Assembly (NCBI GenBank): GCA_040755915.1 | Contig: JBFLWM010000042.1 | Location: 21,931 to 85,930, forward strand | Source: Sulfurivermis sp040755915 | GTDB taxonomy: Bacteria > Pseudomonadota > Gammaproteobacteria > Thiohalomonadales > Thiohalomonadaceae | Length of the DNA stretch: 64,000 bases | Direction of reading: 5' to 3' | Part shown: in pieces, positions 17,405-26,049 of the stretch | How positions within the stretch are numbered: the stretch's first letter is position 1 | Layout: each line of letters begins with the position of its first letter | Translations under genes and position numbers: made by a program | The notes under the pieces: generated by a model | Seen by the model: the letters and a program-made list of their open reading frames with translations, nothing else | Database searches by the model: none | What the model was told of the DNA's origin: nothing

Positions 17405-17791
17405 TTACTGTCCCAGCTCCATCACCCCGTCCATCTCCACCGGCACGCCCTTGGGCAGGGCGGCGACCTGCACGGCGGCGCGGGCGGGATAGGGCTGGGC
17501 GAAGTATTCGGCCATCACCTCGTTGACCAGCGGGAAGTGGGTGAGGTCGGTGAGGAACACATTGAGCTTGACCACGTCGGCCAGCGACCCGCCCGCCGCC
17601 TCGGCCACCGCCTTCAGGTTGTCGAACACGCGGCGCACCTGTGCGCGCATGTCGCCCTGCACCACCTCCATGGTCTCCGGCACCAGCGGAATCTGCCCGG
17701 AGAGATAAACGGTGGTGCCGACCTTCACGGCCTGGGAATAGGTGCCGATGGCCTTGGGGGCCTTGTCGGTATGGATGATCTGCTTGGCCAC
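17405..17791 (-). CDS. ridA: RidA family reactive intermediate deaminase
   Basis: Hydrolyses reactive enamine/imine intermediates such as 2-aminoacrylate formed by PLP enzymes. The 128-aa sequence is typical of the family: GTYSQAV near residue 16, YLSGQIP, and the C-terminal PARAAVQVAALPKG with the substrate-binding arginine. The spoT-ridA-recG neighbourhood common in gammaproteobacteria is partly kept: recG lies a few genes downstream, while spoT is not in the window. Confidence 0.93.
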   Translation of the reverse strand: MAKQIIHTDKAPKAIGTYSQAVKVGTTVYLSGQIPLVPETMEVVQGDMRAQVRRVFDNLKAVAEAAGGSLADVVKLNVFLTDLTHFPLVNEVMAEYFAQPYPARAAVQVAALPKGVPVEMDGVMELGQ

Positions 17792-18028
17792 GGAAAACTC
17801 CTGCTTGGGTTATTGTTGGATGGATCATACCGCACGGCGGGTCGGGTTGCCGCCAGGGCGAGATGTCGATAAAGCCGCGGCCAGATCGAGCGAGTTATGC
17901 CACGGTAACTTGAACTGAGCCGGCATTTGCGTCTTAATGCATGAGAACCCGGTGCGCCACGCGACCACGGCCACATGGCCAGGCAGGGCGCAGACATAAC
18001 TCAAACAATGGAACAGGGAGGATTCCGT

Positions 18029-18292
18029 ATGCAGCCCGATCGGGAAAGGGAAGCCAAAGACATCGAACGCAAGCTGCTCTGGGTCAGCATCATCGACACC
18101 CCCGGCGCCATCCTCGTCGGCCTCGCCATGTACGGCAAGTTCGCCGCCGACGGCAATGCCTTCCACCCCCTGCTCAACAACGACAACGTCCTGGCGGCAA
18201 TGTTCGCCGTGGGCGGCGCGATCATGGCGTGGGGTGTCTGGCAGGTGATTGCGCTTTCCAGACGCAGAGCGAAGTTGCAGGGTTCCCGCTGA
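18029..18292 (+). CDS. Small two-TM membrane protein of unknown function
   Basis: An 87-aa protein with a charged N-terminus (QPDREREAKDIERK) and two hydrophobic segments, about residues 18-36 and 55-73, followed by a basic tail. ATG 18029 is preferred because GGGAGGA lies 7 nt before it; in-frame upstream starts at 17975 and 18008 lack such a site. No family was recognised. It is the first of four plus-strand accessory genes between ridA and the RND pump genes. Confidence 0.7.
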   Translation: MQPDREREAKDIERKLLWVSIIDTPGAILVGLAMYGKFAADGNAFHPLLNNDNVLAAMFAVGGAIMAWGVWQVIALSRRRAKLQGSR

Positions 18293-18330
18293 GTTGATCA
18301 CGCTGCTGCCAGCAGACATGGAGGTTGCCA

Positions 18331-18624
18331 ATGCATAGCCGCTGCATCTACATCCCCGTATTAATCACAGTACTCCTGACGGGGTGCGCCAAAGAGCCGA
18401 TCCCGGAGCGCCCGGTGGCATCATCGCGTGATCTGGTGGTCAAGTATGGCGAGGGTGACTCCATTCGCATCGGGGGCGCCGGCAACCATTTCAGATGCGA
18501 CGACCCCGCCTACGCACATGTCGAAAAGGTCAGTACCTGGAGCATGGATTTTGCGGACGGCACGACGATAAACCTGTGCACATCGGCAGATGAAGCGAAG
18601 CGTATGGAGTGGTTGGCAAGGTGA
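18331..18624 (+). CDS. Small predicted lipoprotein
   Basis: A 97-aa protein with an N-terminal hydrophobic leader ending in the lipobox LLTGC (Cys near residue 18), so a lipid-anchored envelope protein is likely. The mature part has two more cysteines (FRCDD and NLCTS) that could pair. ATG 18331 has GGAGG at 18320-18324, six bases upstream. No known family was recognised. Base composition is closer to the flanking core genes than to the next two genes. Confidence 0.7.
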   Translation: MHSRCIYIPVLITVLLTGCAKEPIPERPVASSRDLVVKYGEGDSIRIGGAGNHFRCDDPAYAHVEKVSTWSMDFADGTTINLCTSADEAKRMEWLAR

Positions 18625-18631
18625 AGGAATA

Positions 18632-18695
18632 AGGGACGGAAGGATCAATGTTGACCAGCAATTGTGGTTGGTTAAAGTTTAAGCCCTCCGTCCCC
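18632..18695. repeat. gggacgga inverted repeat
   Basis: agggacggaagg at about 18632-18643 faces ccctccgtcccc at 18684-18695, giving arms of about 8-10 complementary bases around a 40-nt AT-rich loop. It lies between the lipoprotein gene and the low-GC two-gene cassette and may mark a cassette boundary or act as a terminator. The pattern resembles small mobile palindromes. Confidence 0.5.
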
Positions 18696-18753
18696 ATTTT
18701 CTACCATTCAGAGTTTAATATGGCGAACAAGCCCATAAGCAAGCAGGATTGAC

Positions 18754-19599
18754 ATGACGTCGACAATTTTCGAGCTTTTCAGATATCAACTCTTACCCAT
18801 TGACAGATATCTGCAAGGGAATCTGTTAACTGGCGTTGCAACCGTCGAAGAATTAATCGAGCGGAAGAATGAGTTCTTCGCCGCGGCACTGTCCGGCACG
18901 AATTCGTTTTCGAACAAGAAGCATGAAACCGTAACCAAGCGGCTTTATGAGCGGGATGGCTTCTTTCTCTTCAAGATCGCGAACAACAGATCTATCCATC
19001 GAGAAACAAAGGAGTTTAAGGACGAAATCATCGACAATTGGCCTGCAATTCTCGTAGGGATTTGGAACAGGCCTGACAGGCAGTTGATTGCAGTTCAAAG
19101 GAGGACGAGTGCATTCTCATCAAGCGAAGTTGTGGTTAAGCTGATATTGGGGAAGCTTTCTGATCAGCTTGGGCATCATCACCTCCGGGCCATTCATGAG
19201 CCCCTTTTTGAAAAGAAGCAATTCTGGGCGATCCTTAACCAATACCAAGGCAAGGTGAAGTCCGTTGAATTTGAGATCGTAACCCCGAATATGGCGAATA
19301 TCTCTGGGACCTTGCCGGAGGACCTGAAAGAGTTTGCCAGGCAAACAAATTCCACCAGGAATAGGCTGAAAATTGAATCCGACCCGGAGGCGCCACTGCA
19401 TCTCGAAGAGAGCAACAGGGTCCTTCAAGGGCTGGTCAACTACAGCAGCGAGGGTGGCGGCAACATTGCAGTGAAGATTGATGGCATCAAGAAGAAGTAT
19501 CAGACATCTAAGACGGTCAAAGAAGTAACGCTCGGCGAAGTAGAAATGCAAGGCGGCGCAGAGCAGATTGTTCAGGCGCTAAGAGAACTGTTGCAATGA
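18754..19599 (+). CDS. Hypothetical cytosolic protein of a low-GC two-gene cassette
   Basis: A 281-aa soluble protein not assigned to any family. It has no signal peptide or long hydrophobic segment and is rich in Lys, Glu and Asn. Visible pieces are an aromatic-rich N-terminus (IFELFRYQLLPIDRY), a WPAILVGIWNRPDRQLIAVQRR beta-like stretch, a GHHHLRAIHEP histidine cluster near residue 145, and a C-terminal lysine-rich region with KIDGIKKKY. Codon use is visibly AT-richer than the core genes. It overlaps the membrane protein gene by 4 nt (ATGA). Soluble sensor plus small membrane partner recalls phage-defence pairs, but this is only inference. Confidence 0.75.
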   Translation: MTSTIFELFRYQLLPIDRYLQGNLLTGVATVEELIERKNEFFAAALSGTNSFSNKKHETVTKRLYERDGFFLFKIANNRSIHRETKEFKDEIIDNWPAILVGIWNRPDRQLIAVQRRTSAFSSSEVVVKLILGKLSDQLGHHHLRAIHEPLFEKKQFWAILNQYQGKVKSVEFEIVTPNMANISGTLPEDLKEFARQTNSTRNRLKIESDPEAPLHLEESNRVLQGLVNYSSEGGGNIAVKIDGIKKKYQTSKTVKEVTLGEVEMQGGAEQIVQALRELLQ

Positions 19600-20039
19600 T
19601 ATCCCATGTACTAAAAACGTCATTGATTTCGCTCGGTGTAGGTTTTTTGGCAGAACTCTTAAATGGCTGGCTGTCATCGCAGTTTCTGAGCGAGTTCTTT
19701 GAGGACAACCTGATCACGATTCTGGTAGCGCTTCTAGCGATAAATGCAGCAACTATGGGGATAGTTCTTACGAAGATACGCGACCTGATCGATAGAAACG
19801 GAGGGTCCGAGTTCTTTCAAAAAACACGAGCGCAAATGTTGCTGTCTGTAAAGGAGCAAATTGGCCTTATTGTGTTTGCTACCTCGCTGCTGGCAATTAA
19901 ATCAGGAGCCGCGATGGCAAATGTACCAAACGTGCCTCTTCTTGTGAATTCAGTGATAACGGGCATTTTTGTCTATGCACTGATTGTCCTTTATGACACT
20001 GCTAAGAGCGTCCTAATCATCGTCGATTACGAGGGCTAA
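19596..20039 (+). CDS. Hypothetical small membrane protein of the low-GC cassette
   Basis: A 147-aa protein with four hydrophobic stretches, about residues 8-25, 39-58, 88-106 and 114-138, and a charged loop (KIRDLIDRNGGSEFFQKTRAQ) between the second and third. No family was recognised. The start overlaps the stop of the preceding unknown gene by 4 nt, so the two are translated together and probably act together. AT-richer composition matches its partner and suggests joint horizontal acquisition. A membrane effector is one possibility; an anchor is another. Confidence 0.75.
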   Translation: MISHVLKTSLISLGVGFLAELLNGWLSSQFLSEFFEDNLITILVALLAINAATMGIVLTKIRDLIDRNGGSEFFQKTRAQMLLSVKEQIGLIVFATSLLAIKSGAAMANVPNVPLLVNSVITGIFVYALIVLYDTAKSVLIIVDYEG

Positions 20040-20396
20040 CAAACCCATCAACCCGGACAGTGAAAAGCGATGCTCCTTCGTCGCGTCGCCTTTCGCTGCC
20101 GGTTATGGGGGCGTTGTGCTGAAGTACGAAGCCCAGCGCGCTGCAGCGATCGAATACGCAGGATACACAGTGTGGTTTGATTTGTTGGGCTTGCTTGTGT
20201 CAGCCCAACCCGCCGCCTGAAACATCCGTTGCCGGCAGGCGCAGGGGTGGCGTAGGCGTTGCCGCGGTTTCCGTTTGACCACCCCGAAGCCCGCCACGGC
20301 CCCACCCCTCGCACTTCTTTACCTTTTCCTCCCTCCCCGTCGCCCCCATTCCGGTAGAATGATCGGCCTGCCGTACCCCCGTTCCCGGAGTTGTCG
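20040..20396. other. Gene-free spacer with a GTTGGGCT repeat
   Basis: These 357 bases hold no convincing gene. A single ttgttgggcttgcttgtgtc unit with inverted end at 20182-20210 matches the family at 8441-8521. The right end returns to high GC and carries GGAG at 20387-20390 for the efflux adaptor gene. It looks like the right border of the accessory island. Confidence 0.6.
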
Positions 20397-21596
20397 ATGA
20401 AGTTGCCGCGTATTCCCCCCAAGCTGATGCCTGTGGCCCTGCTCACCGTGGGTGTGGTGGGTTTTTTGCTGCTGGTGGTGACCCGTCCGGCGCAGATGCC
20501 GGCGGAGGTGCGCGAGCGGGCCTGGACGGTGGCGGTGGAGACGGTGACGCCGGCGCGTCATGCGCCGCTGTTGACGCTGTATGGCGTGGTGGACAGCCCG
20601 CGGGCGGCGGAACTGACGGCGGCGGTGGCGGCCTATGTGGCCGAGGTGCCGGTGCGCGAGGGCGCGGTGGTGGCGGCGGGCGAGCCGCTGGTGTTGCTGG
20701 ATGAGCGCGATGCGCGGCTGGTGCTGACGCAGCGCGAGGCGCAGGTGGCCAGTGCGAAGCGCAGCCATGCCAACGACGTGCAGGCCCTGGCGCGCGAGCG
20801 CGAGTTGCTGCGCCTGACGGAAAAGGCGGTGGAGCGGGCGCAGACGATGGTGGCGCGCAGTCTGGGGCCGCAGTCGGCGCTGGACGAGGCCAATGCGGCA
20901 CTGGAGCGGCAGCGTCTGTCGCTGGCGGCGCGGGAGCTGGCGGTGACCGACTATCCGCAGCGGCTGGCGCAGCTGGAGGCGCAGCGGGATCAGGCGCGGC
21001 TCGATGTGGAGCGGACGCGGATCATCGCGCCGTTCACCGGGCGGGTGGCGGAGTTGCATGTGGCGCCGGGGGATCGGGTGCGGGTGGGTGATCGCATTGC
21101 CGCCATCTATGACGTGGCGGGGCTGGAGATCCGCGCCACGGTGCCGGCGCCCTGGCTGGCCGCCGTGCGCCGTGCGCTGGATGCCGGCGAGGTGCGCGCC
21201 ACGACTTCCATCGACGGTGTGTCCTATGAACTGATTCTGAACGGCCTTTCGGGACGCGCCGGTGCCGGCGGTGCCGGGGTGGATGCGCTGTTGCGTTTCG
21301 TGGCCGGTGCGCCGGAGCTGCCGCTGGGGCGTTTTGCCGAGGTGTATCTGCAGTTGCCGGCCGTCGAGCAGGCGGTGGCCCTGCCTCCCGAGGCGCTGTA
21401 TGGGCGCGATCGCATCTATCGCCTCAAGGATGGCCGCATGGCCGCGTTGCCGGTGGAGCGCCTGGGCGAGACCTTGCTGGATGACGGCACCACGCGCCTG
21501 CTGCTGCGCAGTCCGGAACTGCGCAGCGGCGACCGCATCGTGATCACCCGCCTGCCCAATGCGATGGACGGGCTGCGGGTGGTGGCGGCGGAGTAG
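20397..21596 (+). CDS. RND efflux periplasmic adaptor (membrane fusion protein)
   Basis: HlyD/AcrA-type adaptor linking the inner-membrane pump to an outer-membrane channel. An N-terminal membrane anchor at about residues 11-29 is followed by a lipoyl half (YVAEVPVREGAVVAAGEPLVLLD), a helical hairpin from about residue 105 to 190, then the second lipoyl half (IIAPFTGRVAELHVAPGDRV) and a beta-barrel. No lipobox is present. ATG 20397 follows GGAG by six bases. The pump gene starts 6 nt downstream. Confidence 0.92.
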   Translation: MKLPRIPPKLMPVALLTVGVVGFLLLVVTRPAQMPAEVRERAWTVAVETVTPARHAPLLTLYGVVDSPRAAELTAAVAAYVAEVPVREGAVVAAGEPLVLLDERDARLVLTQREAQVASAKRSHANDVQALARERELLRLTEKAVERAQTMVARSLGPQSALDEANAALERQRLSLAARELAVTDYPQRLAQLEAQRDQARLDVERTRIIAPFTGRVAELHVAPGDRVRVGDRIAAIYDVAGLEIRATVPAPWLAAVRRALDAGEVRATTSIDGVSYELILNGLSGRAGAGGAGVDALLRFVAGAPELPLGRFAEVYLQLPAVEQAVALPPEALYGRDRIYRLKDGRMAALPVERLGETLLDDGTTRLLLRSPELRSGDRIVITRLPNAMDGLRVVAAE

Positions 21597-21602
21597 CGCG
21601 TG

Positions 21603-24600
21603 ATGAGCCACGGCCTGATCGGTCTGTTCGCGCGCCACCGCGTCGCGGCCAATATGCTCATGCTGCTGATGGTGCTCGGCGGTCTGTGGGCGCTGCAGAG
21701 GCTGAACACGCAGTTCATGCCCATCTTCGATCTGAATTTCGTCACCGTGCGCGTGGTGTGGCAGGGCGCCTCAGCGGAAGATATCGAGAGCGGCATCACC
21801 GTGCCGCTGGAGCAGGACCTGCGCACGGTGGACAACCTCAAGCTGCTGTCCTCCACCTCGGCCATCGGCGTCTCGGCCATCACGCTGGCGTTCTATCCCA
21901 AGACCGACATGACGCTGGCGCTGGAACAGGTGAAGGACCTGGTGGCGCAGCAGCGCAATCTGCCGGAGACGGCGCTGGAACCGATCATCACCCGTGTGAT
22001 CCGCTACGAGGATATCGGCCGTATGCTGGTGAGCGGTCCGGCGGACCTGCGCGAGCTGCGGCCGGTGGTGCGGCGCATCGAGCAGGAACTGCTGAGCCGC
22101 GGCATCGCCCGCGTGGTGCTCAACGGCATGCCCAAGGAAGAGGTGGCGATCCAGGTGCCGACGGCGCGCCTGCTCGAACTGGAGATGAGTCTGGATGCCG
22201 TGGCCGACAGCGTCGCACGCACCAGCCGCGACCTGCCCGCCGGCATGGCGGGGCGGGACGATGTGGCGCACCAGTTGCGCAGCCTGGAACAGCGCCGCAC
22301 GTTGCAGGGCTTTGCCGGGATCCCGCTGCGCGGCGATGCACAGCACGGACTGGTGACGCTGGGCGATGTGGCGACCATCGAGCGGCGGCCGCGCGACGGC
22401 CAGCAACTGATCTTCCACAACGGCAAGCCGGCGGTGGAGTTGCAGTTGCAGCGCAGCGAGAGCGCCGATGCGCTGGAATCGGCGCGTACCGTCGCCGACT
22501 GGATGGAGCAGGGGCGGCCCCGCCTGCCGGCCGGGATCGACGTTACGCTTTATGATCAGAGCTGGGAGCTGATCGCCGAGCGCATCGATCTGCTGCTCAG
22601 CAACGGTCTCGGCGGTCTGGTGCTGGTGCTCGGCATGCTCTACCTGTTCCTGAGCGGCCGCCTCGCCGGCCGCGTGGCGCTGACCATTCCCGTGTCGTTC
22701 ACTGCTGCCCTCGCCGTGCTCTGGCTGGTGGGCGGCTCGGTCAACATGATCAGCCTGTTCGGCCTGATCATGGCGCTGGGCATGATCGTCGACAATGCCA
22801 TCGTGGTGAGCGAGCACGCGCACACGCTGCACCAGCGCGGTGCCAGTACGCTGCACGCGGCGGAGGAGGCGGCACACCGCATGTTCTCGCCGGTGATGTC
22901 GTCGTCGATCACCACCGTGGCGGCGTTCATACCGCTGATGCTCATCGGCGGCATCATCGGCCAGATCCTGTTCGACATCCCGCTGGTGGTGATTTGCGTG
23001 ATCCTCGCTACCCTGGTGATCACCTTCCTGATTCTGCCGGCGCAGCTCGGCAAGACGCTGCAGAACATGGATGGTTATGTGCCGGGGCCGTTCCGCATGC
23101 GTTTCGACGCCGCCTTCGACCGATTCCGCGACCACCATTTCCGCCGTGCGGTGCACTGGTCGGTGCACAACCGCGGCATTGCGCTGAGCGGCACCTTGGC
23201 GCTGCTGATCCTGTCGTTCGGCCTGCTTGCCGGCGGCCGCCTCGGCTTCACCTTCTTCCCGTCACCGGACAGCACCATCCTCTATGCCAATGTTTCCTTT
23301 GTCGCCGGCACGCCGCCGCAGCGGGTGGAGGGCTTTGTCGAGGACGTGCACCGCGCCCTGTGGGAAACCGATGCGCAATTCGGCGGCGGCATCGTGCAGA
23401 CGGCGGTGCCGCGCCTGCGCAGCGTGATCGCAGTCGGTCCCGGCTCCGAGCGCAGCGGCGATGCCTTTGGTGCGGTGCTGGTGGAACTGACCTCGCCGGA
23501 TCGGCGTGAGGTGAGCAATGCCGAGTTCATTCGCGCCTGGCAGGCGCGCCTGCCGCGCGTGCCCGGACTGGAGACCTTCGCGGTCGGCGCGCGCATCGGC
23601 GGGCCGCCGGGACGCGACCTGGAGATCCGTCTCACCGGTGCCGACGCCGCCGGCCTGAAGGCGGCGGCGCTGGATCTCACCGAGGTGCTGAACGACTACC
23701 CCGGTGTGTCGGCGGTGGAAGACGACATGCCCTTCGGGCGCGAGCAGCTGATCTATCGCCTCACGCCGGAAGGCCGTGCCGCCGGCCTGTCGGTGGAGGC
23801 CGTCGGTCGGCAGTTGCGTGCCGCTTACGACGGGCGCATCGCGCAGATCTATCAGGACGGTCTGGATGAGATCGAGGTGCGCGTGGTGCTGCCGGACAAC
23901 GAGCGTCATCGCATGGCCAGCCTGGAACGTTTCGCCATCGTATTGCCCGATGGTCGCGGCCTGCCGTTCGGCACCGTTGCCGAGCTGGTGGCGCGCCAGG
24001 GCTTTGAGGCGCTGCGTCACGCCGACGGTCGCCTGGCCGTGAACGTGTTCGGCGATGTCGAGCGCACGCAGAACAATGCGGGCCGCGTCATCGCCTCGCT
24101 GCAGGAGAATGTGCTGCCGCAGCTGGTGGCACGCTATGGCGTCGATTATTCATTCCAGGGCCGCGCCGCCGATCAGGCGGAGACCATCGGCGACATGCAG
24201 ATGGGGCTGGTGTTCGCCCTGTTGATGATCTACGTCACCCTGGCCTGGGTGTTCGGTTCCTACGGCTGGCCGCTGGTGGTGATGGCGATCATCCCCTTCG
24301 GCCTGCTCGGCGCGGTGGTGGGACATTGGGTGATGGGAATGGAACTGACCATCCTGTCGCTGTTCGGGCTGTTCGGCCTTACCGGCATCGTGGTCAACAA
24401 CTCCATCATCCTGGTGAGCTTCTACCAGACGCTGCGCGAAGAGGGGATGGATACGGACACCGCCATCGTCGAGGCCTCCTGCCAGCGCCTGCGCGCCGTG
24501 TTGCTGACCTCGCTGACCACCATCGTCGGTCTGGTGCCGCTGCTGTTCGAGCGTTCGCTGCAGGCGCAATTCCTGATCCCGATGGCGATCTCGCTGGTGT

Positions 24601-24713
24601 TCGGTCTGGCCTTTGCCACCGTGCTGGTGCTGGGTGTGATCCCGGCGCTGCTGTCGTGGCACGAGCAGTGGGCGGAGCGTCTGGCCGCCTGGCGCGGAAA
24701 AGTATCCCCGTAG
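21603..24713 (+). CDS. RND family efflux permease
   Basis: AcrB-like proton-driven exporter of 1036 aa. Two sets of six membrane segments enclose two large periplasmic loops. The proton-relay region in TM4 reads GMIVDNAIVVSE, keeping one Asp and replacing the second of AcrB's pair by Asn, as many divergent RND pumps do. TM10 has GIVVNNSIILV. Substrate cannot be predicted. ATG 21603 is preferred over GTG 21600. The TAG stop comes from the repeat that follows. No outer-membrane factor gene is adjacent. Confidence 0.93.
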   Translation: MSHGLIGLFARHRVAANMLMLLMVLGGLWALQRLNTQFMPIFDLNFVTVRVVWQGASAEDIESGITVPLEQDLRTVDNLKLLSSTSAIGVSAITLAFYPKTDMTLALEQVKDLVAQQRNLPETALEPIITRVIRYEDIGRMLVSGPADLRELRPVVRRIEQELLSRGIARVVLNGMPKEEVAIQVPTARLLELEMSLDAVADSVARTSRDLPAGMAGRDDVAHQLRSLEQRRTLQGFAGIPLRGDAQHGLVTLGDVATIERRPRDGQQLIFHNGKPAVELQLQRSESADALESARTVADWMEQGRPRLPAGIDVTLYDQSWELIAERIDLLLSNGLGGLVLVLGMLYLFLSGRLAGRVALTIPVSFTAALAVLWLVGGSVNMISLFGLIMALGMIVDNAIVVSEHAHTLHQRGASTLHAAEEAAHRMFSPVMSSSITTVAAFIPLMLIGGIIGQILFDIPLVVICVILATLVITFLILPAQLGKTLQNMDGYVPGPFRMRFDAAFDRFRDHHFRRAVHWSVHNRGIALSGTLALLILSFGLLAGGRLGFTFFPSPDSTILYANVSFVAGTPPQRVEGFVEDVHRALWETDAQFGGGIVQTAVPRLRSVIAVGPGSERSGDAFGAVLVELTSPDRREVSNAEFIRAWQARLPRVPGLETFAVGARIGGPPGRDLEIRLTGADAAGLKAAALDLTEVLNDYPGVSAVEDDMPFGREQLIYRLTPEGRAAGLSVEAVGRQLRAAYDGRIAQIYQDGLDEIEVRVVLPDNERHRMASLERFAIVLPDGRGLPFGTVAELVARQGFEALRHADGRLAVNVFGDVERTQNNAGRVIASLQENVLPQLVARYGVDYSFQGRAADQAETIGDMQMGLVFALLMIYVTLAWVFGSYGWPLVVMAIIPFGLLGAVVGHWVMGMELTILSLFGLFGLTGIVVNNSIILVSFYQTLREEGMDTDTAIVEASCQRLRAVLLTSLTTIVGLVPLLFERSLQAQFLIPMAISLVFGLAFATVLVLGVIPALLSWHEQWAERLAAWRGKVSP

Positions 24714-24780
24714 GAGCGAATCGTATTCGCGATATCTGTGCCTTAATCCGGCATCGTTTCGCGAATGCGATTCGCTCCTA
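24711..24780. repeat. taggagc palindrome, copy B
   Basis: taggagcgaatcgtattcgc at the left and gcgaatgcgattcgctccta at the right are inverted copies around a 30-nt centre. The leading TAG is the stop codon of the RND permease. Same family as 10161, 38303, 52878 and 55141. Confidence 0.9.
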
Positions 24781-24800
24781 CCGAGACGGGAGGGAGTTTA

Positions 24801-25367
24801 CTAGCGCACGCCCTTGTCGCGCAGGAACTGGCTGTAGCCCTGGTCGGTGCCGTTGATGTGGCCGATGAGCCACTTCTTGAGAAACTGCACCGCCTCCTCG
24901 ATGGTTTCGTGCGGCCTGGCCTGGTAGCGCTGCATCAGCTCGTTCACCTTGGCGATCATGGCCTCGTGCTCTCCCTTGTGTTCCGCATAGGTGGGATAGC
25001 CGTGGGTCTGCATCAGATCCTCTTCGCGCTTGAAGTGGGTCTTGGTGTAGTCCACCAGGGCGTCGAAGGCCTCGCGCTCGTACTGCGGATCGGTCTGGTA
25101 GTGGGCGGCGGTCTGCAGCTGGTTGATCAGGTTGAGCAGCTTCTTGTGATCGTTGTCGATGGCCTCGATGCCGACGCTGTAGGAGTCGCGCCACTCAACG
25201 AATCGGTTGGCGACCATGCGCTTGTGGATGTAGGGCACCAGCGCCAGCACGACGATCAGGGTCCAGGACACCGGGTTGGTCAGGCTGACCATGAAGCCGA
25301 GCAGGATGGCGGTGATGATGACCAGCAGCAGCAGGGCCAGGCCGAACATGCTCCATTGCTTGTTCAT
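24801..25367 (-). CDS. Membrane-anchored bacteriohemerythrin
   Basis: Di-iron O2-binding protein of 188 aa. Two hydrophobic segments at about 8-28 and 33-48 anchor a cytoplasmic hemerythrin domain (58-188). All seven iron ligands are present with canonical spacing: His74, His111, Glu115, His130, His134, His170 and Asp175. ATG 25367 is preferred over 25382 because GGGGGAAA precedes it. A perfect TTGAT-N4-ATCAA site lies about 100 bp upstream, which suggests control by an FNR/Anr-type oxygen sensor. Likely role: oxygen sensing, storage or delivery. Confidence 0.92.
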   Translation of the reverse strand: MNKQWSMFGLALLLLVIITAILLGFMVSLTNPVSWTLIVVLALVPYIHKRMVANRFVEWRDSYSVGIEAIDNDHKKLLNLINQLQTAAHYQTDPQYEREAFDALVDYTKTHFKREEDLMQTHGYPTYAEHKGEHEAMIAKVNELMQRYQARPHETIEEAVQFLKKWLIGHINGTDQGYSQFLRDKGVR

Positions 25368-25460
25368 TGATGTTTCCCCCATGGAGTAGGCAATAGATGA
25401 TGCGGCCGGAATGGCCTTTCGCACTTGTGGTCATTGTGGGTAATGGCCGGCCGGGGTGAC

Positions 25461-25474
25461 TTGATCTGCATCAA
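25461..25474. promoter_or_regulatory. Perfect FNR/Anr-type box
   Basis: ttgatctgcatcaa matches the FNR consensus TTGATnnnnATCAA at all ten defined positions. It sits within a larger palindrome (ccggccggggt at about 25448-25458 and accccggccgg at 25478-25488) between the 3' end of the charged secreted protein gene and the bacteriohemerythrin gene. The centre is about 100 bp before the hemerythrin ATG. The outer arms could also act as a terminator for the upstream gene. Confidence 0.7.
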
Positions 25475-25513
25475 TTTACCCCGGCCGGTACACGTGGCCG
25501 GCAGAGGCTGCCG

Positions 25514-25909
25514 CTACTGGCGCTGCTGATCCTGCTGCCTGTCCCGATCCTGGGTCTTCTCGCGATCCTGGGTCATTTCCCGGTCCTGGGCCTGCTCCCG
25601 CACCTGGTCGCCCATGCCGTCCTTGTCACGCTCCTGGCTGCGGGCCTGTTCCCGGACCTGCTCGCCGATGCCCTGGCCCTTCTTTTCGCCTTCGCCCTTG
25701 GCCTTGGCTTTTGCCTTGGCCTTCTCCTTGTCCTTCTCCGCATCCTTGTCGCGGTACTTTTCCTGATCCTGGTCGCGGTCCATGTCCTTATCCATGCTCT
25801 TGGCCGGCATGCCGCCGCCCGCGCCACCGCCGCCACCGGGGCCGGCGGCGAGCAGGCTGCCGGGCAGCGCGAGAGCCAGAATCAGTGCGAAAACCTTCCC
25901 TTTGTTCAT
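25514..25909 (-). CDS. Exported low-complexity charged protein
   Basis: A 131-aa protein with a clear signal peptide (MNKGKVFALILALALPGSLLAA cleavage near residue 22). It continues with a glycine run and then a chain of Asp/Lys/Glu/Arg/Gln units: DKDMDRDQDQ, KDKEKAKAKAKAKG, and REQA and QDRE repeats. Cysteine is absent and the mature part should be disordered and highly soluble. No family or enzymatic motif is recognised. It is transcribed toward the hemerythrin gene and away from the rhodanese gene. Possible roles such as ion binding are speculation. Confidence 0.7.
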   Translation of the reverse strand: MNKGKVFALILALALPGSLLAAGPGGGGGAGGGMPAKSMDKDMDRDQDQEKYRDKDAEKDKEKAKAKAKAKGEGEKKGQGIGEQVREQARSQERDKDGMGDQVREQAQDREMTQDREKTQDRDRQQDQQRQ

Positions 25910-26049
25910 GATTTTTGCTCCTTACATAGTGGTTGGTACGGCCTATGACTATAGTCTTTGCCAGGCAAAATATTGTGATCGGTTGCGCCGCGTCGGGGGA
26001 TGGCCGAAGATAAGAACCATGACGGCCGTCGCTTGACGCAAGGTACCTT

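Noticed and set aside
12080..17526. Plus-strand open frames of 666 codons opposite recG and the CHASE2 cyclase
   Set aside because: They are antisense shadows; the minus-strand products have clear motifs and normal lengths.
24150..24662. Histidine-rich minus-strand open frames within the RND pump gene
   Set aside because: Composition is that of a reverse-strand shadow; no start signal or family likeness.
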